Source: Brevibacillus parabrevis (lineage in GTDB: Bacteria > Bacillota > Bacilli > Brevibacillales > Brevibacillaceae). Taken from it: a DNA stretch of 64,000 nt. How positions within the stretch are numbered: position 1 is the stretch's first letter; every line of letters begins with the position of its first letter. The position numbers and the translations under genes were made by a program. The notes beneath the pieces were generated by a model, which was given only the letters and a program-made list of their open reading frames with translations, was not told where the DNA came from and did no database searches. The DNA is taken from positions 372,001 through 436,000 of the forward strand of contig NZ_RHHV01000010.1 of assembly GCF_003710905.1 (NCBI RefSeq), read 5' to 3'. Shown one piece after another: positions 44,249 to 53,859 of this stretch.

Positions 44249-44953
44249 TCACAAGCTGTCATCCTGAGCGAGTTTTTGTGCCGCCCGGAGAATGTCGCGG
44301 TGGACGGTCACTGTACGGAACCCGGTGCGGAGCATGCCCGCCTCCGCAAGCTCTTTCAACGCTACAGACACGGCTTCTCTTGAAGCCCCTACCAGGTGGG
44401 CAATTTCCTGATGGGAGAGGGGCATGTCGATTCGGCTGTAATCGTCGCCATCGTCCTGAACCCCGAACCGTTCGGAAAGCTCCGCCAGAACGTGGATAAT
44501 TTTGTCGTGCAGCTTTCTGAGAGCAAGGCTTTGCGCGAGACTGCTCATGTGCGACAAGCGCTCACTCATTACTTTGATCATATTCAGCATGAAACGTGGC
44601 CGACGAAGAAGATAACTCTCGAAGCGCTCCTTGTCCATCACGCAAATATCGCTTTCCTCGACCGTCTCGATAAACAGGCCGCGCGTCCCTAGCGAAATAT
44701 CCCCCATCTCGCCAAAGATGTTCCCCTCGCGCAAAATATCCAAAGTAAATTGCTTGCCTTCCTCATTGAGCCGATACAAACGCACTTTCCCTCGCTTCAC
44801 AAAGTACAGCCCCTCCGTGAACGTGTCGGGCGTTTGAATGAATGTATATTTCGGAAAAGTCGTAATCGAGGTCAGCTCGTCCATTTCGATCAGGTCTTCG
44901 CTGGAAAGGGAACGCAACAAATTGAACTGCGACAAATATTGAATGCGATCCAT
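44249..44953 (-). CDS. Crp/Fnr-family transcriptional regulator
   Basis: The 234-residue protein has an N-terminal cyclic-nucleotide-binding-like beta barrel (VKRGKVRLYRL, GNIFGEMG), a long dimerisation helix and a Crp-type winged helix (LSHQEIAHLVGASREAVSVAL). It lacks the Fnr iron-sulfur cysteines. Effector unknown. It is a single gene on the minus strand. Confidence 0.9.
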   Translation of the reverse strand: MDRIQYLSQFNLLRSLSSEDLIEMDELTSITTFPKYTFIQTPDTFTEGLYFVKRGKVRLYRLNEEGKQFTLDILREGNIFGEMGDISLGTRGLFIETVEESDICVMDKERFESYLLRRPRFMLNMIKVMSERLSHMSSLAQSLALRKLHDKIIHVLAELSERFGVQDDGDDYSRIDMPLSHQEIAHLVGASREAVSVALKELAEAGMLRTGFRTVTVHRDILRAAQKLAQDDSL

Positions 44954-45193
44954 AGTTCCTCCCGGGTTGGAAAAATAGCGTTGGGCACACTTTTGCGGCC
45001 AACGAGCAGTTCGTGCATATGCCCATCATACAACAAAATAGGGTCGGACTACTTTCTCCTGATTCCACACAGCATCTCCGTCAGCCTGTCCAGGAAAATA
45101 GCGCGGATTGATTTCTTATCTTTCTATATTTGATTATAATTAGATATAATTAATGTTGTTTAGTTATGTTCCGTGTGGAGGTTTGAGAGGGAA

Positions 45194-45508
45194 ATGCTGA
45201 CCGCACAAGATCAAACAGAGAAGCTGTGGGAGATGGCCAGACGGATGGAGCCGCACCTGATTCGTCATCAGGCGAATATGGACAAGCTGCTGAGTTTGCT
45301 CATGGTACACGAGCTGGTCCGCAATCGTGCGCAAAATGCCGAGGTGGCCGCCGCGGCTGGCGGAGACGGGCAGGCAGAGCATAAAACTGCTGATGTGCCC
45401 GGTGAAAAAGAGCATGAGCAACTATGGGATGAACTGTGCCGCCAAGAGAGCTACGAAGCAAAGGTCGCGCAAGCCATCGTTCATCTCGTTGAGCAAATTG
45501 CGCCGTAA
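45194..45508 (+). CDS. Small charged helical protein of unknown function
   Basis: The 104-residue protein has an ATG 4 bases after GAGAGGGA; an in-frame GTG at 45173 behind a weaker site is the alternative. It is strongly helical and rich in Glu, Gln and Ala, with a Gly/Ala/Asp-rich middle (about 58-80), and lacks cysteine, signal peptide and membrane segment. I do not recognise it. Confidence 0.5.
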   Translation: MLTAQDQTEKLWEMARRMEPHLIRHQANMDKLLSLLMVHELVRNRAQNAEVAAAAGGDGQAEHKTADVPGEKEHEQLWDELCRQESYEAKVAQAIVHLVEQIAP

Positions 45509-46017
45509 TTCGGCAGCTTGACAGTGCCCGCCAACTACAGTCTGCTGGAAGCCGAGTCACGGCATTGTTTTGGCCAAGAACAAACAAAACCCCGAAGAAA
45601 GGGCAGTCGCCTTTTGCGGGGTTATTTGTGCATCCTGTTTATTTGACTCTTCGCTGATTCAGTTCGCTGAGCGTGTCCCAAATAGATAAGGCCAGACAAA
45701 GCGTTGCTTGGGCATGGGCAACACTTCCGCAGCTTTTTTCTGAATGGCTTTGACGACACCGTGAAAGACTGCTTGTGTTTTTCTCAGCCGCTTTGCTGCA
45801 CGCCAATGACCACAGCTGCTGGCCTGTGCGCTGAGCGGAAGGAAGGGCGGTTCGTGTCCATTTATCGGACGAAAACTGTCTCACGAGTGTCCGAACGGCT
45901 TGGACACAAGGACAGTTTCGGTAACCCGAAGCAAGGGCTGGCAGCGCTTTTCGCGGCTGGTACTCAACTTGCATTTATTTATCCTGAATGTCGATTTGCA
46001 GGAAGGGGGAGAATGGC
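45509..46017. other. Gene-free stretch with a weak terminator
   Basis: A hairpin AACCCCG/CGGGGTT (45586-45627) probably ends the small upstream gene. The rest has short open frames on both strands (for example minus 45639-45974, rich in Ser/Arg/Gln) that look unlike proteins and carry no ribosome sites. I see nothing identifiable; it may be decayed coding sequence. Confidence 0.4.
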
Positions 46018-46788
46018 GTGGACATTCGGGATGTGGTTGCCATTGTAACGGGTGGAGCTTCCGGGTTGGGGGAAGCCACTGTGAGGAATGTGGTAGAGCA
46101 CGGAGGAAGAGTAGCCATTCTTGATCAGGACCTCGAACGGGGGTACGCCCTGGCAAATGAGCTGGGACGCGATCACGCCCTGTTCGTACAGACGGATGTG
46201 ACGAGCGAAGCGAGCGTGCGGGAGGCGATCGAGCGCACGGCGGGAGCTTTCGGCACGATTCACGCCGCAGTCAATTGCGCAGGAATGGTTCTGGGGCAAA
46301 AGACGCTGTCCAGAAACGGCCCTCATTCCTTGGAGACATTCAGCAAAGTCGTGCAAGTGAACCTGATCGGCACGTTTAATGTCGTGCGAATGGCAGTCGA
46401 GCAGATGGCGGGCAACGAGCCAGCCAAAACGGGCGAACGCGGCGTGATCGTCAATACAGCGTCTATCGCTGCTTTTGACGGGCAGGTCGGACAAGTGGCT
46501 TACAGCGCTGCAAAGGGCGGGATTGTCGGCATGACCTTGCCGTTGGCGAGGGACTTGGCTCCGTATGGAATCAGGGTGATGACGATCGCTCCTGGTTTGT
46601 TTGACACGCCGATGTACGACAAGCTGCCCCGCGCCGTAAAAGACGTGTTGGGAGCGACCGTGCCTTTTCCACCGAGATTGGGTCAGCCCGACGAGTACGC
46701 CAAGCTGGTGAACAGCATCATTACGAACCCGATGCTGAATGGAGAGACAATCCGGCTGGACGGGGCGATTCGGATGCAACCGAAATAA
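46018..46788 (+). CDS. Short-chain dehydrogenase, HSD10/3-hydroxyacyl-CoA dehydrogenase-like
   Basis: The GTG at 46018 follows GGAAGGGGGAG and gives 256 residues, the usual size. The cofactor site is [10 protein letters not shown], the NAG motif is NCAGM and the active site is YSAAK with an upstream Ser in NTASIAA. The sequence resembles type-2 3-hydroxyacyl-CoA dehydrogenases (HSD17B10 group), including [13 protein letters not shown]. An ATG at 45988 would give a longer protein but with a poor site. Confidence 0.88.
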   Translation: MDIRDVVAIVTGGASGLGEATVRNVVEHGGRVAILDQDLERGYALANELGRDHALFVQTDVTSEASVREAIERTAGAFGTIHAAVNCAGMVLGQKTLSRNGPHSLETFSKVVQVNLIGTFNVVRMAVEQMAGNEPAKTGERGVIVNTASIAAFDGQVGQVAYSAAKGGIVGMTLPLARDLAPYGIRVMTIAPGLFDTPMYDKLPRAVKDVLGATVPFPPRLGQPDEYAKLVNSIITNPMLNGETIRLDGAIRMQPK

Positions 46789-46837
46789 GCCGATCGAGCC
46801 TGTCTGGTCTACTGAAAAATGGGTTTGGAAAATTTGG

Positions 46838-46868
46838 TTGACACGAAAAGTAGTTAGGCACCATACTA
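46838..46868 (+). promoter_or_regulatory. MarR promoter with imperfect operator; probably leaderless
   Basis: TTGACA (46838-46843) and CATACT (46862-46867) are 18 bp apart. The MarR ATG at 46874 lies only 6 bases after the -10 box and lacks a ribosome site, so the mRNA probably starts at the start codon. TAGTTAGG-CA-CCATACTA (46851-46868) is an imperfect copy of the palindrome at 47472, consistent with autoregulation. Confidence 0.55.
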
Positions 46869-46873
46869 CGTGC

Positions 46874-47437
46874 ATGAACAACGAACCGAAAAACAAGCAT
46901 GACTTCGACTCTGCTCCTTCGCTTGACCAGGCGAGGCGACAGCTTGCGCGCTACAGTCTGGACGTAGACGCACAGGCAGTTCTTGTAGCCGCGCGACTGA
47001 TGGAGGCGGGAGCGAAACTCGGCAGCGCAGCGGAGATTCACTTTGGCCGCTTCGGCTTGTCAACCGGGCGCTATCGGCTTTTGGCGGAGCTGGAAACCAA
47101 CGACGGAGAGCTGCTGCCTTCGCAATTGGCAGACAATCTCGGCGTCACCCGCGCTACGGTGACGGGCCTGATTGACGTGCTGGAGCGCGATGGACTCGTC
47201 TCCCGGCGAAAAAGCATGCAGGATGGACGCCAAAAAGCGGTTGTTTTGACCGAAGCGGGTGCGAGCAAGCTGAGGGACATGGCGCCTGAGCATTTCATGC
47301 GGCTGGAAGCGATGGTCAGTTCCCTTTCGCTGGAGGAGCGCAGCGTATTTCTGTCCCTGCTTGGTCGCGTGACAGAAGGCATCTCGGCACTGACAGATGA
47401 AAAGAAAGACGTGCAAGCAAACAGCAAGAAAAGGTAA
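46874..47437 (+). CDS. MarR-family transcriptional regulator
   Basis: The 187-residue protein has a winged helix (LLPSQLADNLGVTRATVTGL, then RKSMQDGRQKAVVL) within the MarR helical dimer. The start follows directly on a promoter without a ribosome site. Operator-like palindromes lie at its own promoter and in front of the broken downstream gene, so it probably repressed both. Confidence 0.88.
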   Translation: MNNEPKNKHDFDSAPSLDQARRQLARYSLDVDAQAVLVAARLMEAGAKLGSAAEIHFGRFGLSTGRYRLLAELETNDGELLPSQLADNLGVTRATVTGLIDVLERDGLVSRRKSMQDGRQKAVVLTEAGASKLRDMAPEHFMRLEAMVSSLSLEERSVFLSLLGRVTEGISALTDEKKDVQANSKKR

Positions 47438-47471
47438 AGACGGGCTAGGAAAACTAGCCCATTTTCACAGG

Positions 47472-47497
47472 TATATAGTTAGGAACCTAATTATATA
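47472..47497. promoter_or_regulatory. Perfect palindromic operator (MarR type)
   Basis: TATATAG-TTAGG-AA is followed by CCTAA-T-TATATA: a 26-bp dyad with 6- and 5-bp matched blocks on each side. It lies between the MarR gene and the start of the broken membrane gene and shares TAGTTAGG with the MarR promoter. Confidence 0.65.
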
Positions 47498-47524
47498 TTC
47501 AAAAAACAAGGAGGAAGTTCATTC

Positions 47525-47800
47525 ATGGGGGTGAATCATCCGGCAAAGACAGCGGCTGTCGCTGAGACGAGGACGGGTCGCCCCAAGGCAAGGCGAAATC
47601 GTTTGTGCTGTGGCGGGAAGTCATGATGGCGTATTTGTTTCCGGCAGTCATGGTGGGATGGCTGGCTCGCCACAGCAGCTAAAGGCTTGCAGATCGGAGC
47701 GCTGACCACAAGCGGGGGTACCTCGCCCTCGCGGCTTTGCTCGTTGGATTATGGCTGCTCGCGAAAGGGGCGGAAGATGGCTGGATCACTCGCACCCGAC
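47525..47800 (+). pseudogene. Broken membrane protein gene, former MarR target
   Basis: A perfect AAGGAGG site precedes ATG at 47525, but the frame stops after 33 residues. Shifting one base near 47600 continues as KSFVLWREVMMAYLFPAVMV and GWLARHSS with a stop at 47681. A further frame (from about 47726) reads YLALAALLVGLWLLAKGAED. These are membrane-segment-like pieces in different frames, so the gene carries several indels. Which transporter it was cannot be said. Confidence 0.6.
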
Positions 47801-47857
47801 AAAGCGACACTCAAACAGGCTTTCATGCAATCAGTAATTTCCTTGAAACTCCCGACT
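47799..47857 (+). repeat. Solitary linker fragment of the 312-bp repeat family
   Basis: ACAAAGC, then CAAACAGGCTTTCATGCAAT and TTCCTTGAAACTCCCGAC match the linker of the array at 41601-42625 in order and spacing, with several substitutions. The hairpin part is absent. It sits just after the broken membrane gene. Confidence 0.5.
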
Positions 47858-47865
47858 ATCCCCAA

Positions 47866-47908
47866 AAGAAAAAAGACCCCGCCCACAAAACCGTGGCGAA
47901 GCCTTTTC
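47866..47908 (-). terminator. Terminator of the LuxR gene
   Basis: On the minus strand CGCCAC and GTGGGCG form a GC-rich stem followed by a T-rich run, directly after the MalT-like gene. Confidence 0.45.
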
Positions 47909-47926
47909 TCATCCTAAAGCTCAGCT

Positions 47927-50542
47927 TTATAACATAGTGCTTGTCGGCGCCTCCAAAAGCGAGATTTCCTGTGCCCGGAGCAGCGCTTGGGTACGGTTTT
48001 CCACACCGAGTTTCCCGTAAATCCGGTGCAGGTACACTTTGACCGTACCGACCGTGTTGCCCAGCTCTTCGGCAATTTGCTTGTTGGACGCCCCTTGGCC
48101 GAGCATGGACAAAATGATCATTTCCTTGCCTGTCAACGGCTCTGGAAGCGGCGAGAATGAGCTGCCATGCGCTCTTGCCCGCTTTTTCGGGAAAAGCTCA
48201 AGCAACTGCTGCACATAGTCGGGAGAAATGACCGGAGGAGCTTGCTCCGTCCTGGAGTTTTCCCGCTGCTGGTAAGCGCTGAGCAAGCTGTACATAGCCA
48301 GCCCCTCATCCAAAAAGCTGCGTACATACAAGTTTTTCGCCCCGATGACAAGGGCCTCGTGCAGATGTGCCAACGCCTCGCGCTTGTTGCCTTGCTGCTG
48401 GAGCGCCATCGCTTGCAGATTGGCGATTTCTACCTGGCTGCCTAACAGTCCCTCCCTGACGCCAATTTGCTTCAAAGGGGCAAGAATCTTGAGCGCATCT
48501 GCCTCCTGCTGTTTGGCGAGCAGCAGCCGGACATAGGCCAACTGCTCCAGCTCTTTATGAATACTGGGTTTGTGAAAAGTGGAGCGGGGCAGCTTGGCAA
48601 GCTCTGCCTCGGCCCAGGCCACATCTCCTTCCCTGAGTGCGATGTACGCCTGAAAAGCGCGCAACGGACTGATCCAGTACAGCTGCGACCACCCCGTGAC
48701 AATCTCCATCGCTTCCTGGACAAGCCTTCGCGCTTCCTTGAAATCCTGGTTCGCCAGCAAGTGCCGGGCATGAGTCAGTACATACGGAACATAAAGTCCG
48801 GGAATTTTTTGCTGCAGCGCTACAGGCGCGATTTTTTGCAAAAACGCGAAGCTTTCTTCGAGCTTGTTCTCCTCGTAAAGCCCTTCCGCCAGCGCCTGGA
48901 CGACGTATTTGTTGATCAAGGAGTCCTGCCAGCCGTGCGCCTCCAGAATAGCGGAAAACTGCTTGCCGACCAGCTCCGTTTCCTCGGACAGCATCCCTTT
49001 CAAGCCGAATCGCGTCCTGCGGATGAACGGCTCGGTCGTGTTGTAGTTCAGATGATAAAACAACGGGTTTTGCGGCAAGTCCTCCTGCAATTGGGACGAG
49101 CTGGCTACCCAGCTTGCGAAATCGCCGTTGGCAAAGACGAGATTGGCCCGGACAAAAAACAGGCCGCTGGCAAACTGTTCGCGCTCCGCGGATGGGGGCA
49201 TGCTCTGGCAGTCTTTTTCCAGCAGGTCAAGCTCGGCTTGGGCAAGACTGGTCTGATCGCAAGCGATTAGCAAAAAGACGTAGAGCAGCCTGAGCAGCGG
49301 CGGCATATTTTGCCCGTGATCCGGGATGCTCGTAAGCGCGCGCAGCAAGGTGAAAAATTCGCCGCGCGAAAGCCACGTCGGGAAGTGCTGCGCAAGCAAC
49401 TGCACGGCGAGCGGGTAATCGCAAGCGCAAATCGCATGCTCGATGGCTTCGTCCAGAAATCCGCGCGCAGCAAAGCTCTCGCTGGCAAGCTTGTGCAGCT
49501 CGTAAGCTTTGCCAGGGTAAGTCAGCTCCAGTTGGCTGCGCAAAAAATCGGCAAACAAATGATGGTAGCGATACCAAGTCTGATCGTCATCGAGGGGAAA
49601 CAAAAATATATTTTGTCTGTACAGCTCAGCCAAAACTTGCTGACTGCCCGTCATGCCGACCAGCGCGTTGCATACGTGGGCGTCCAGCCGCGACAGCACG
49701 GAGGTCAGCAACAGGAAATCGCGCGTCGATTGGGGCAGCTGCACCAGCACTTCGTGAAACAAATAGTCGGAGATGTCGCGGTGTGCCCCCGTAAATTTGG
49801 CAAAAAACCGCTCGTGGTTCCCGGAGGTGGAAAGCGAAATCGCAGCGAGTTGCAGCCCGGCGACCCAGCCTTCTGTGCTGGCGACGAGACTGGCGATTTG
49901 CTCCTCGGAAAGCAGCAAGCCATGCACCTGCTGACAAAAGCTGAACGCCTCGGCTTGATCGAACAACAGCTGCTGTGGCGTCAGATGAACAAGCTCGCTC
50001 CGAAGACGCCATTTTGCCGTTGAAAAGGGCAAGGCACTGCGGCTGGCGATGTACACATGGCAGTTGCCTGGCAAATATTCAATAAAGTAAGCGAGGCTGT
50101 CGTGGATCGCGCTTTCCGAAATCACATGGTAGTCATCGAGAATGATCGCCAGCGGCTGGTGAATCGTTGTCGCCAGCTCATTGAGCAGCGAGTCTATAAA
50201 CGAAAAAATCGAAGTATGAGAGGTTGCCTTCATGGAGTTTTCCATGTTCTCCGCCAGATGCGGGGAAGAGGCATTTGTCAGCATATGCACGATATAGCGC
50301 CAAAACCGGACGAGATCGTTGTCTTTCTCATCGAGCGAAAGCCACGCCAGCTGCCCGCTGAAATCGTGCGCCCATTGGCAAAGCAGCGTTGTCTTTCCGT
50401 AGCCCGCCGGTGCGTTTACAAACGTGAGCCGGCACTGTAGCCCATTGTTCATTTGTTCCAGCAGATGACTTCTCTTTACACTGTCGAAGCGATAGGCAGG
50501 GACCGCTGTTTTCGTTTTCAACATAACGGATGGTTGACCCAT
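47927..50542 (-). CDS. LuxR-family MalT-like ATP-dependent regulator (LAL type)
   Basis: The start at 50542 follows GGAGGAAAA and gives 871 residues. An N-terminal STAND ATPase has Walker A APAGYGKTT (44-52) and Walker B AIILDDYH. A winged-helix region and about 300 residues of TPR-like helices follow, then a C-terminal LuxR helix-turn-helix (LTGKEMIILSMLGQGASNKQIAEEL). Such proteins activate catabolic genes on binding an inducer and ATP. No obvious target operon is adjacent; the divergent CapA gene is a candidate. Confidence 0.9.
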   Translation of the reverse strand: MGQPSVMLKTKTAVPAYRFDSVKRSHLLEQMNNGLQCRLTFVNAPAGYGKTTLLCQWAHDFSGQLAWLSLDEKDNDLVRFWRYIVHMLTNASSPHLAENMENSMKATSHTSIFSFIDSLLNELATTIHQPLAIILDDYHVISESAIHDSLAYFIEYLPGNCHVYIASRSALPFSTAKWRLRSELVHLTPQQLLFDQAEAFSFCQQVHGLLLSEEQIASLVASTEGWVAGLQLAAISLSTSGNHERFFAKFTGAHRDISDYLFHEVLVQLPQSTRDFLLLTSVLSRLDAHVCNALVGMTGSQQVLAELYRQNIFLFPLDDDQTWYRYHHLFADFLRSQLELTYPGKAYELHKLASESFAARGFLDEAIEHAICACDYPLAVQLLAQHFPTWLSRGEFFTLLRALTSIPDHGQNMPPLLRLLYVFLLIACDQTSLAQAELDLLEKDCQSMPPSAEREQFASGLFFVRANLVFANGDFASWVASSSQLQEDLPQNPLFYHLNYNTTEPFIRRTRFGLKGMLSEETELVGKQFSAILEAHGWQDSLINKYVVQALAEGLYEENKLEESFAFLQKIAPVALQQKIPGLYVPYVLTHARHLLANQDFKEARRLVQEAMEIVTGWSQLYWISPLRAFQAYIALREGDVAWAEAELAKLPRSTFHKPSIHKELEQLAYVRLLLAKQQEADALKILAPLKQIGVREGLLGSQVEIANLQAMALQQQGNKREALAHLHEALVIGAKNLYVRSFLDEGLAMYSLLSAYQQRENSRTEQAPPVISPDYVQQLLELFPKKRARAHGSSFSPLPEPLTGKEMIILSMLGQGASNKQIAEELGNTVGTVKVYLHRIYGKLGVENRTQALLRAQEISLLEAPTSTML

Positions 50543-50739
50543 TTTTCCTCCTTTCCATTCTTTGCAGCGTAAAAGGTATGTCCTTATTATACTAGCGAAA
50601 ACAGCACGCTTCGACATGGAAAAAAGTCTCGTCAAATGAGGGCGAGAAATGATGGCAAGTCCGAAGACACGCTTCAACACTCTTTTTGCCCCAAGCCTTC
50701 TACAATGAGCATAAAAAAGCAAGAGGGCGTGTGAGGCGG

Positions 50740-51813
50740 ATGGGGATTGTTCGTTGGAGCGGTGCGGCTGCTGTGGCCGTTGCTGCGTTGGTGCTCGCGG
50801 TCAGCAGTGCAAGTCCGCCGACCATCCATGCGACAGGTGCGGACGCGAAGCAAGAGGAGACGGCGGAGGAAATCCGGATTGCGTTTGTGGGAGACATCAT
50901 TTTGGATAAAAGCGTGGGGGTGCAAATCGGACGGCACGGGGTAGACTATCCGTTTCAAAAAACAGGGGAGTTTCTGCGACAAGCTGATCTCGCCATCGCC
51001 AATCTGGAGACGCCTGTCAGCACACGCGGCAAGCCGGAGAAAAAAGAATTTACGTATCGCGCCCAGCCCAGCGCACTGAACGGACTGAAAAATGCCGGCA
51101 TCGACGTAGTCAATCTGGCTAACAACCACACGCTCGATTACGGCGTAGACGCTTTGCTGGACACATTCGGACATTTGGACAAGCAGCAAATCGGCTACGT
51201 GGGCGCAGGCAAAAACGAAGCGGAAGCATTTGCGCCGCAGATCCAGACGATCAAGGGCAAGCGAGTGGCAGTGATCGGCCTGAGCCACGTGCTGCCCAAT
51301 TATCGCTGGTACGCGGGCAAAAACAAGCCGGGACTTGCTCACGCCTACTCCTACGAACCGATGCTGTCCTATGTGAAGCAGGCGGTTGCCCAGTCGGATA
51401 TTACGATTGCGGTGATGCACTGGAACCTGGAGTACAAGGACACGCCTGAGCCGTATGCGCGCGAGTTGGCGAAAAAGCTGATCGACAGCGGCGTGGACGC
51501 GATCGTCGGCTCACACAGCCATTCCGTGATGGGCGTCGAATTTTACAAGCAAGTCCCGATCTACTACAGCGTCGGCAACTTTGTGTTTACGACCTCGTAC
51601 AATTCGAAAGGACGCGAAGCGATGATGGTAGAGCTTGCTTTTAAAGAGAAAGAAACCAGCTCCCGCGTCATTCCTGTGAAAATCGTGAATGGACAGCCCG
51701 CGGAGCAGGACAGTCAAGGCAAGCAGCGCATGATAGACAAGCTGAACCGGATTTCGTACGGGGCAAGCATTGAACGGGACGGTCAAGTCAGGCAAACGGC
51801 AAAAATCCGTTGA
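50740..51813 (+). CDS. CapA-family metallophosphatase-like exported protein
   Basis: About 357 residues with an N-terminal signal/anchor segment (about 8-30). The PGA_cap domain shows AFVGDIILD, IANLETPVS, NLANNHTLDYG, GSHSHSVMG and YYSVGNFVF, the calcineurin-like metal-site motifs of CapA/PgsA proteins. Some members help make or anchor poly-glutamate; solitary ones like this have unknown roles. GTG at 50731 is an alternative start. Confidence 0.88.
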   Translation: MGIVRWSGAAAVAVAALVLAVSSASPPTIHATGADAKQEETAEEIRIAFVGDIILDKSVGVQIGRHGVDYPFQKTGEFLRQADLAIANLETPVSTRGKPEKKEFTYRAQPSALNGLKNAGIDVVNLANNHTLDYGVDALLDTFGHLDKQQIGYVGAGKNEAEAFAPQIQTIKGKRVAVIGLSHVLPNYRWYAGKNKPGLAHAYSYEPMLSYVKQAVAQSDITIAVMHWNLEYKDTPEPYARELAKKLIDSGVDAIVGSHSHSVMGVEFYKQVPIYYSVGNFVFTTSYNSKGREAMMVELAFKEKETSSRVIPVKIVNGQPAEQDSQGKQRMIDKLNRISYGASIERDGQVRQTAKIR

Positions 51814-51838
51814 GGAGCATATCCCCACGGATTTTTTT
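51801..51838 (+). terminator. Rho-independent terminator overlapping the CapA stop codon
   Basis: AAAAATCCGT pairs with ACGGATTTTTTT. The left arm contains the last codons of the CapA gene. Confidence 0.7.
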
Positions 51839-51861
51839 GTTGGCGGAACATGCTTTTGCCA

Positions 51862-52290
51862 TTACGAGAGCGGCATCGGTACTTCTGCCATTCTACGCAT
51901 CATCTCTTTGCGGACGAAGCCGTATTTTTCGTACAGCCCATGGGCATCCCGCGTTGCCAGCGTCATGTTTGTATGGCGAATAGCCGGGTGCTGCACCATG
52001 ACCTCCATCAGCCATTTGCCCAGCCCTTTTCCGCGGTGGGCGGGATCGATGAAGACGTCGCACACCCAGGAAAAAGTCGCGTAATCGGTGACGACCCGGA
52101 CAAACCCGGCCTGTCCGCTCTCGTGATACACTCCGAAACAGAGCGATTGCGAAATGGCTTTGACGATCATTTCTCTCGGACGCTCGCCAGCCCAGTAGGT
52201 CGTAGACAGCCAGGCAAAAATTTGTTCTTCGTCGAGCAGCTTCGGATCATCACTGATTGTGTAAGGCAATTCGGGGTGTTTCCATTCCAT
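51862..52290 (-). CDS. GNAT-family N-acetyltransferase
   Basis: The 142-residue protein has the acetyl-CoA-binding motif A (CDVFIDPAHRGKGLGKWLM) and motif B (LATRDAHGLYEKYGF). It transfers an acetyl group to an unknown amine. It starts after AAAGGATGAG, divergent from the MocR gene. Confidence 0.9.
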   Translation of the reverse strand: MEWKHPELPYTISDDPKLLDEEQIFAWLSTTYWAGERPREMIVKAISQSLCFGVYHESGQAGFVRVVTDYATFSWVCDVFIDPAHRGKGLGKWLMEVMVQHPAIRHTNMTLATRDAHGLYEKYGFVRKEMMRRMAEVPMPLS

Positions 52291-52394
52291 CTGTTGCTCA
52301 TCCTTTCTCCTGTTTACTGACTGACTTACGATTCACTATACTGTAAGGAACAACCAGGGAGAAACGAGGAAAAAGGGCATCTGTACCCACACAG

Positions 52395-53801
52395 ATGGAG
52401 AGCGGGTGGACAAGGGTGGAGAAAAAATACGAGGCGCTCAAGCAACAGCTCAAACAACAGTTGCTGACGGGCAAAATACGCCCCGGAGAAAAGCTGCCGT
52501 CGATCCGTACAGCCTCCGAGCGGTGGAATTGCAGTACGAATACAGCGATCCGGGCGTATCAGGAGCTGGAAAAAGAGCATCTCGTGTACGCAGTGCAAAA
52601 AAGCGGCTATTACGCGGTGCTGCGCCCGCAGGCCGTCACGCGAACGGGAGCGGGACAGGGACAAATCGATTTTTCCGCGGCCAGTCCGGACCCGGAAGTC
52701 ATGCCGTATAAAGACTTCCAGCATTGCCTGAACCGGGCGATTGAACTGTACGAGGATCAGCTGTTCACTTATTGCGATCCGCAAGGCTTTTACTCTTTGC
52801 GCCGGGAGCTGGAGAAGCATTTGGCCCATTCGCAAGTTTTCGCGCAGCCGTCCATGATTTGCGTCGTTTCCGGCTCGCAGCAAGCGCTGCACCTCTTGTC
52901 GTCCATGCCTTTTCCCAATGGAAAAAGCGCCGTCCTGGTCGAGCAGCCTACTTTTCACGGCATGGTTCGCACCTTGCAACTGCTTGGTGTCACGACATAC
53001 GGCATCGGGCGGACGACGGCAGGCATCGATCTGGACGAGCTGGAGCAGCAGTTTCGCAGCAAGCCGATCAAATTTTTTTATACGATGCCGCGCTTTCACA
53101 ATCCGCTAGGGACAAGCTACGGAGCCGAGGAGAAAAGGCAAATCGCCAGGCTGGCGGAGCGCTACGGGGTATTTGTGGTGGAGGATGACTATTTGGCGGA
53201 TATGGAGACGAGCGCGAAGGCCGATCCGCTCTACAGCTACGATCTGTCAGGGCACGTCATTTACGTGAAAAGCTTTTCCAAAATCATGTTGCCCGGACTG
53301 CGCCTGGCTGCTGTCGTCTTGCCGCCAGCGGTCATGGAGACATTTCGCCTGCATAAAGCTTCGGCGGACTCCAGCACGTCCGTTTTGTCCCAGGCTGCTC
53401 TGGAGCTGTATTTGAACTCGGGGATGTACGATCATCATGCCGCGATGGTCAGAGAGCGCTATCGGACGAGGATGGATGCACTTGCCGCAGCTTGCCGCCG
53501 CCACCTGGACCCAAGCATTCAGTGTCCGGCTGCCCACGGCGGAATTTTTACCACAATCGTTCTGCCGAAAGAGCTGGATGCCCACGACGTGATCGCTGCT
53601 TTGCACCAGCAGCACGTCTCTGTGCGCTCGACGGACCAAAACTATTTGCCAGGCTTGGGCCGGGACAACGGATTGCGTCTTAGCATCATCCAGACAGACA
53701 CAGACAAGATCGAGCAAGGAATAGCGCTGATGGCCGAGGCGTGCCGCAAGCTTTTGCAAAAGCGCAAGCAGGAAGTAGCCTGGCGGATACGGCCAGACTG
53801 A
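52395..53801 (+). CDS. MocR-family (GntR helix-turn-helix plus aminotransferase-like) regulator
   Basis: The 468-residue protein has an N-terminal GntR winged helix (IRPGEKLPSIRTASERWN) and a fold-type I aminotransferase domain. That domain has the PLP Lys in VKSFSKIMLPGLR, DDY before it and RFHNPLGT. MocR proteins sense PLP or amino compounds. The start is uncertain: GTG at 52416 would also work. The aminoglycoside-kinase-like gene 59 bases downstream may be co-transcribed. Confidence 0.9.
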   Translation: MESGWTRVEKKYEALKQQLKQQLLTGKIRPGEKLPSIRTASERWNCSTNTAIRAYQELEKEHLVYAVQKSGYYAVLRPQAVTRTGAGQGQIDFSAASPDPEVMPYKDFQHCLNRAIELYEDQLFTYCDPQGFYSLRRELEKHLAHSQVFAQPSMICVVSGSQQALHLLSSMPFPNGKSAVLVEQPTFHGMVRTLQLLGVTTYGIGRTTAGIDLDELEQQFRSKPIKFFYTMPRFHNPLGTSYGAEEKRQIARLAERYGVFVVEDDYLADMETSAKADPLYSYDLSGHVIYVKSFSKIMLPGLRLAAVVLPPAVMETFRLHKASADSSTSVLSQAALELYLNSGMYDHHAAMVRERYRTRMDALAAACRRHLDPSIQCPAAHGGIFTTIVLPKELDAHDVIAALHQQHVSVRSTDQNYLPGLGRDNGLRLSIIQTDTDKIEQGIALMAEACRKLLQKRKQEVAWRIRPD

Positions 53802-53859
53802 TTGACAGCGACACTAGATGGCTCTTTTTCGGAAGAGCGGACAGGAGGACGAGCAAAAC

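Noticed and set aside
45639-45974. 111-residue minus-strand protein
   Set aside because: No ribosome site, Ser/Arg/Gln-rich composition, and no family resemblance.
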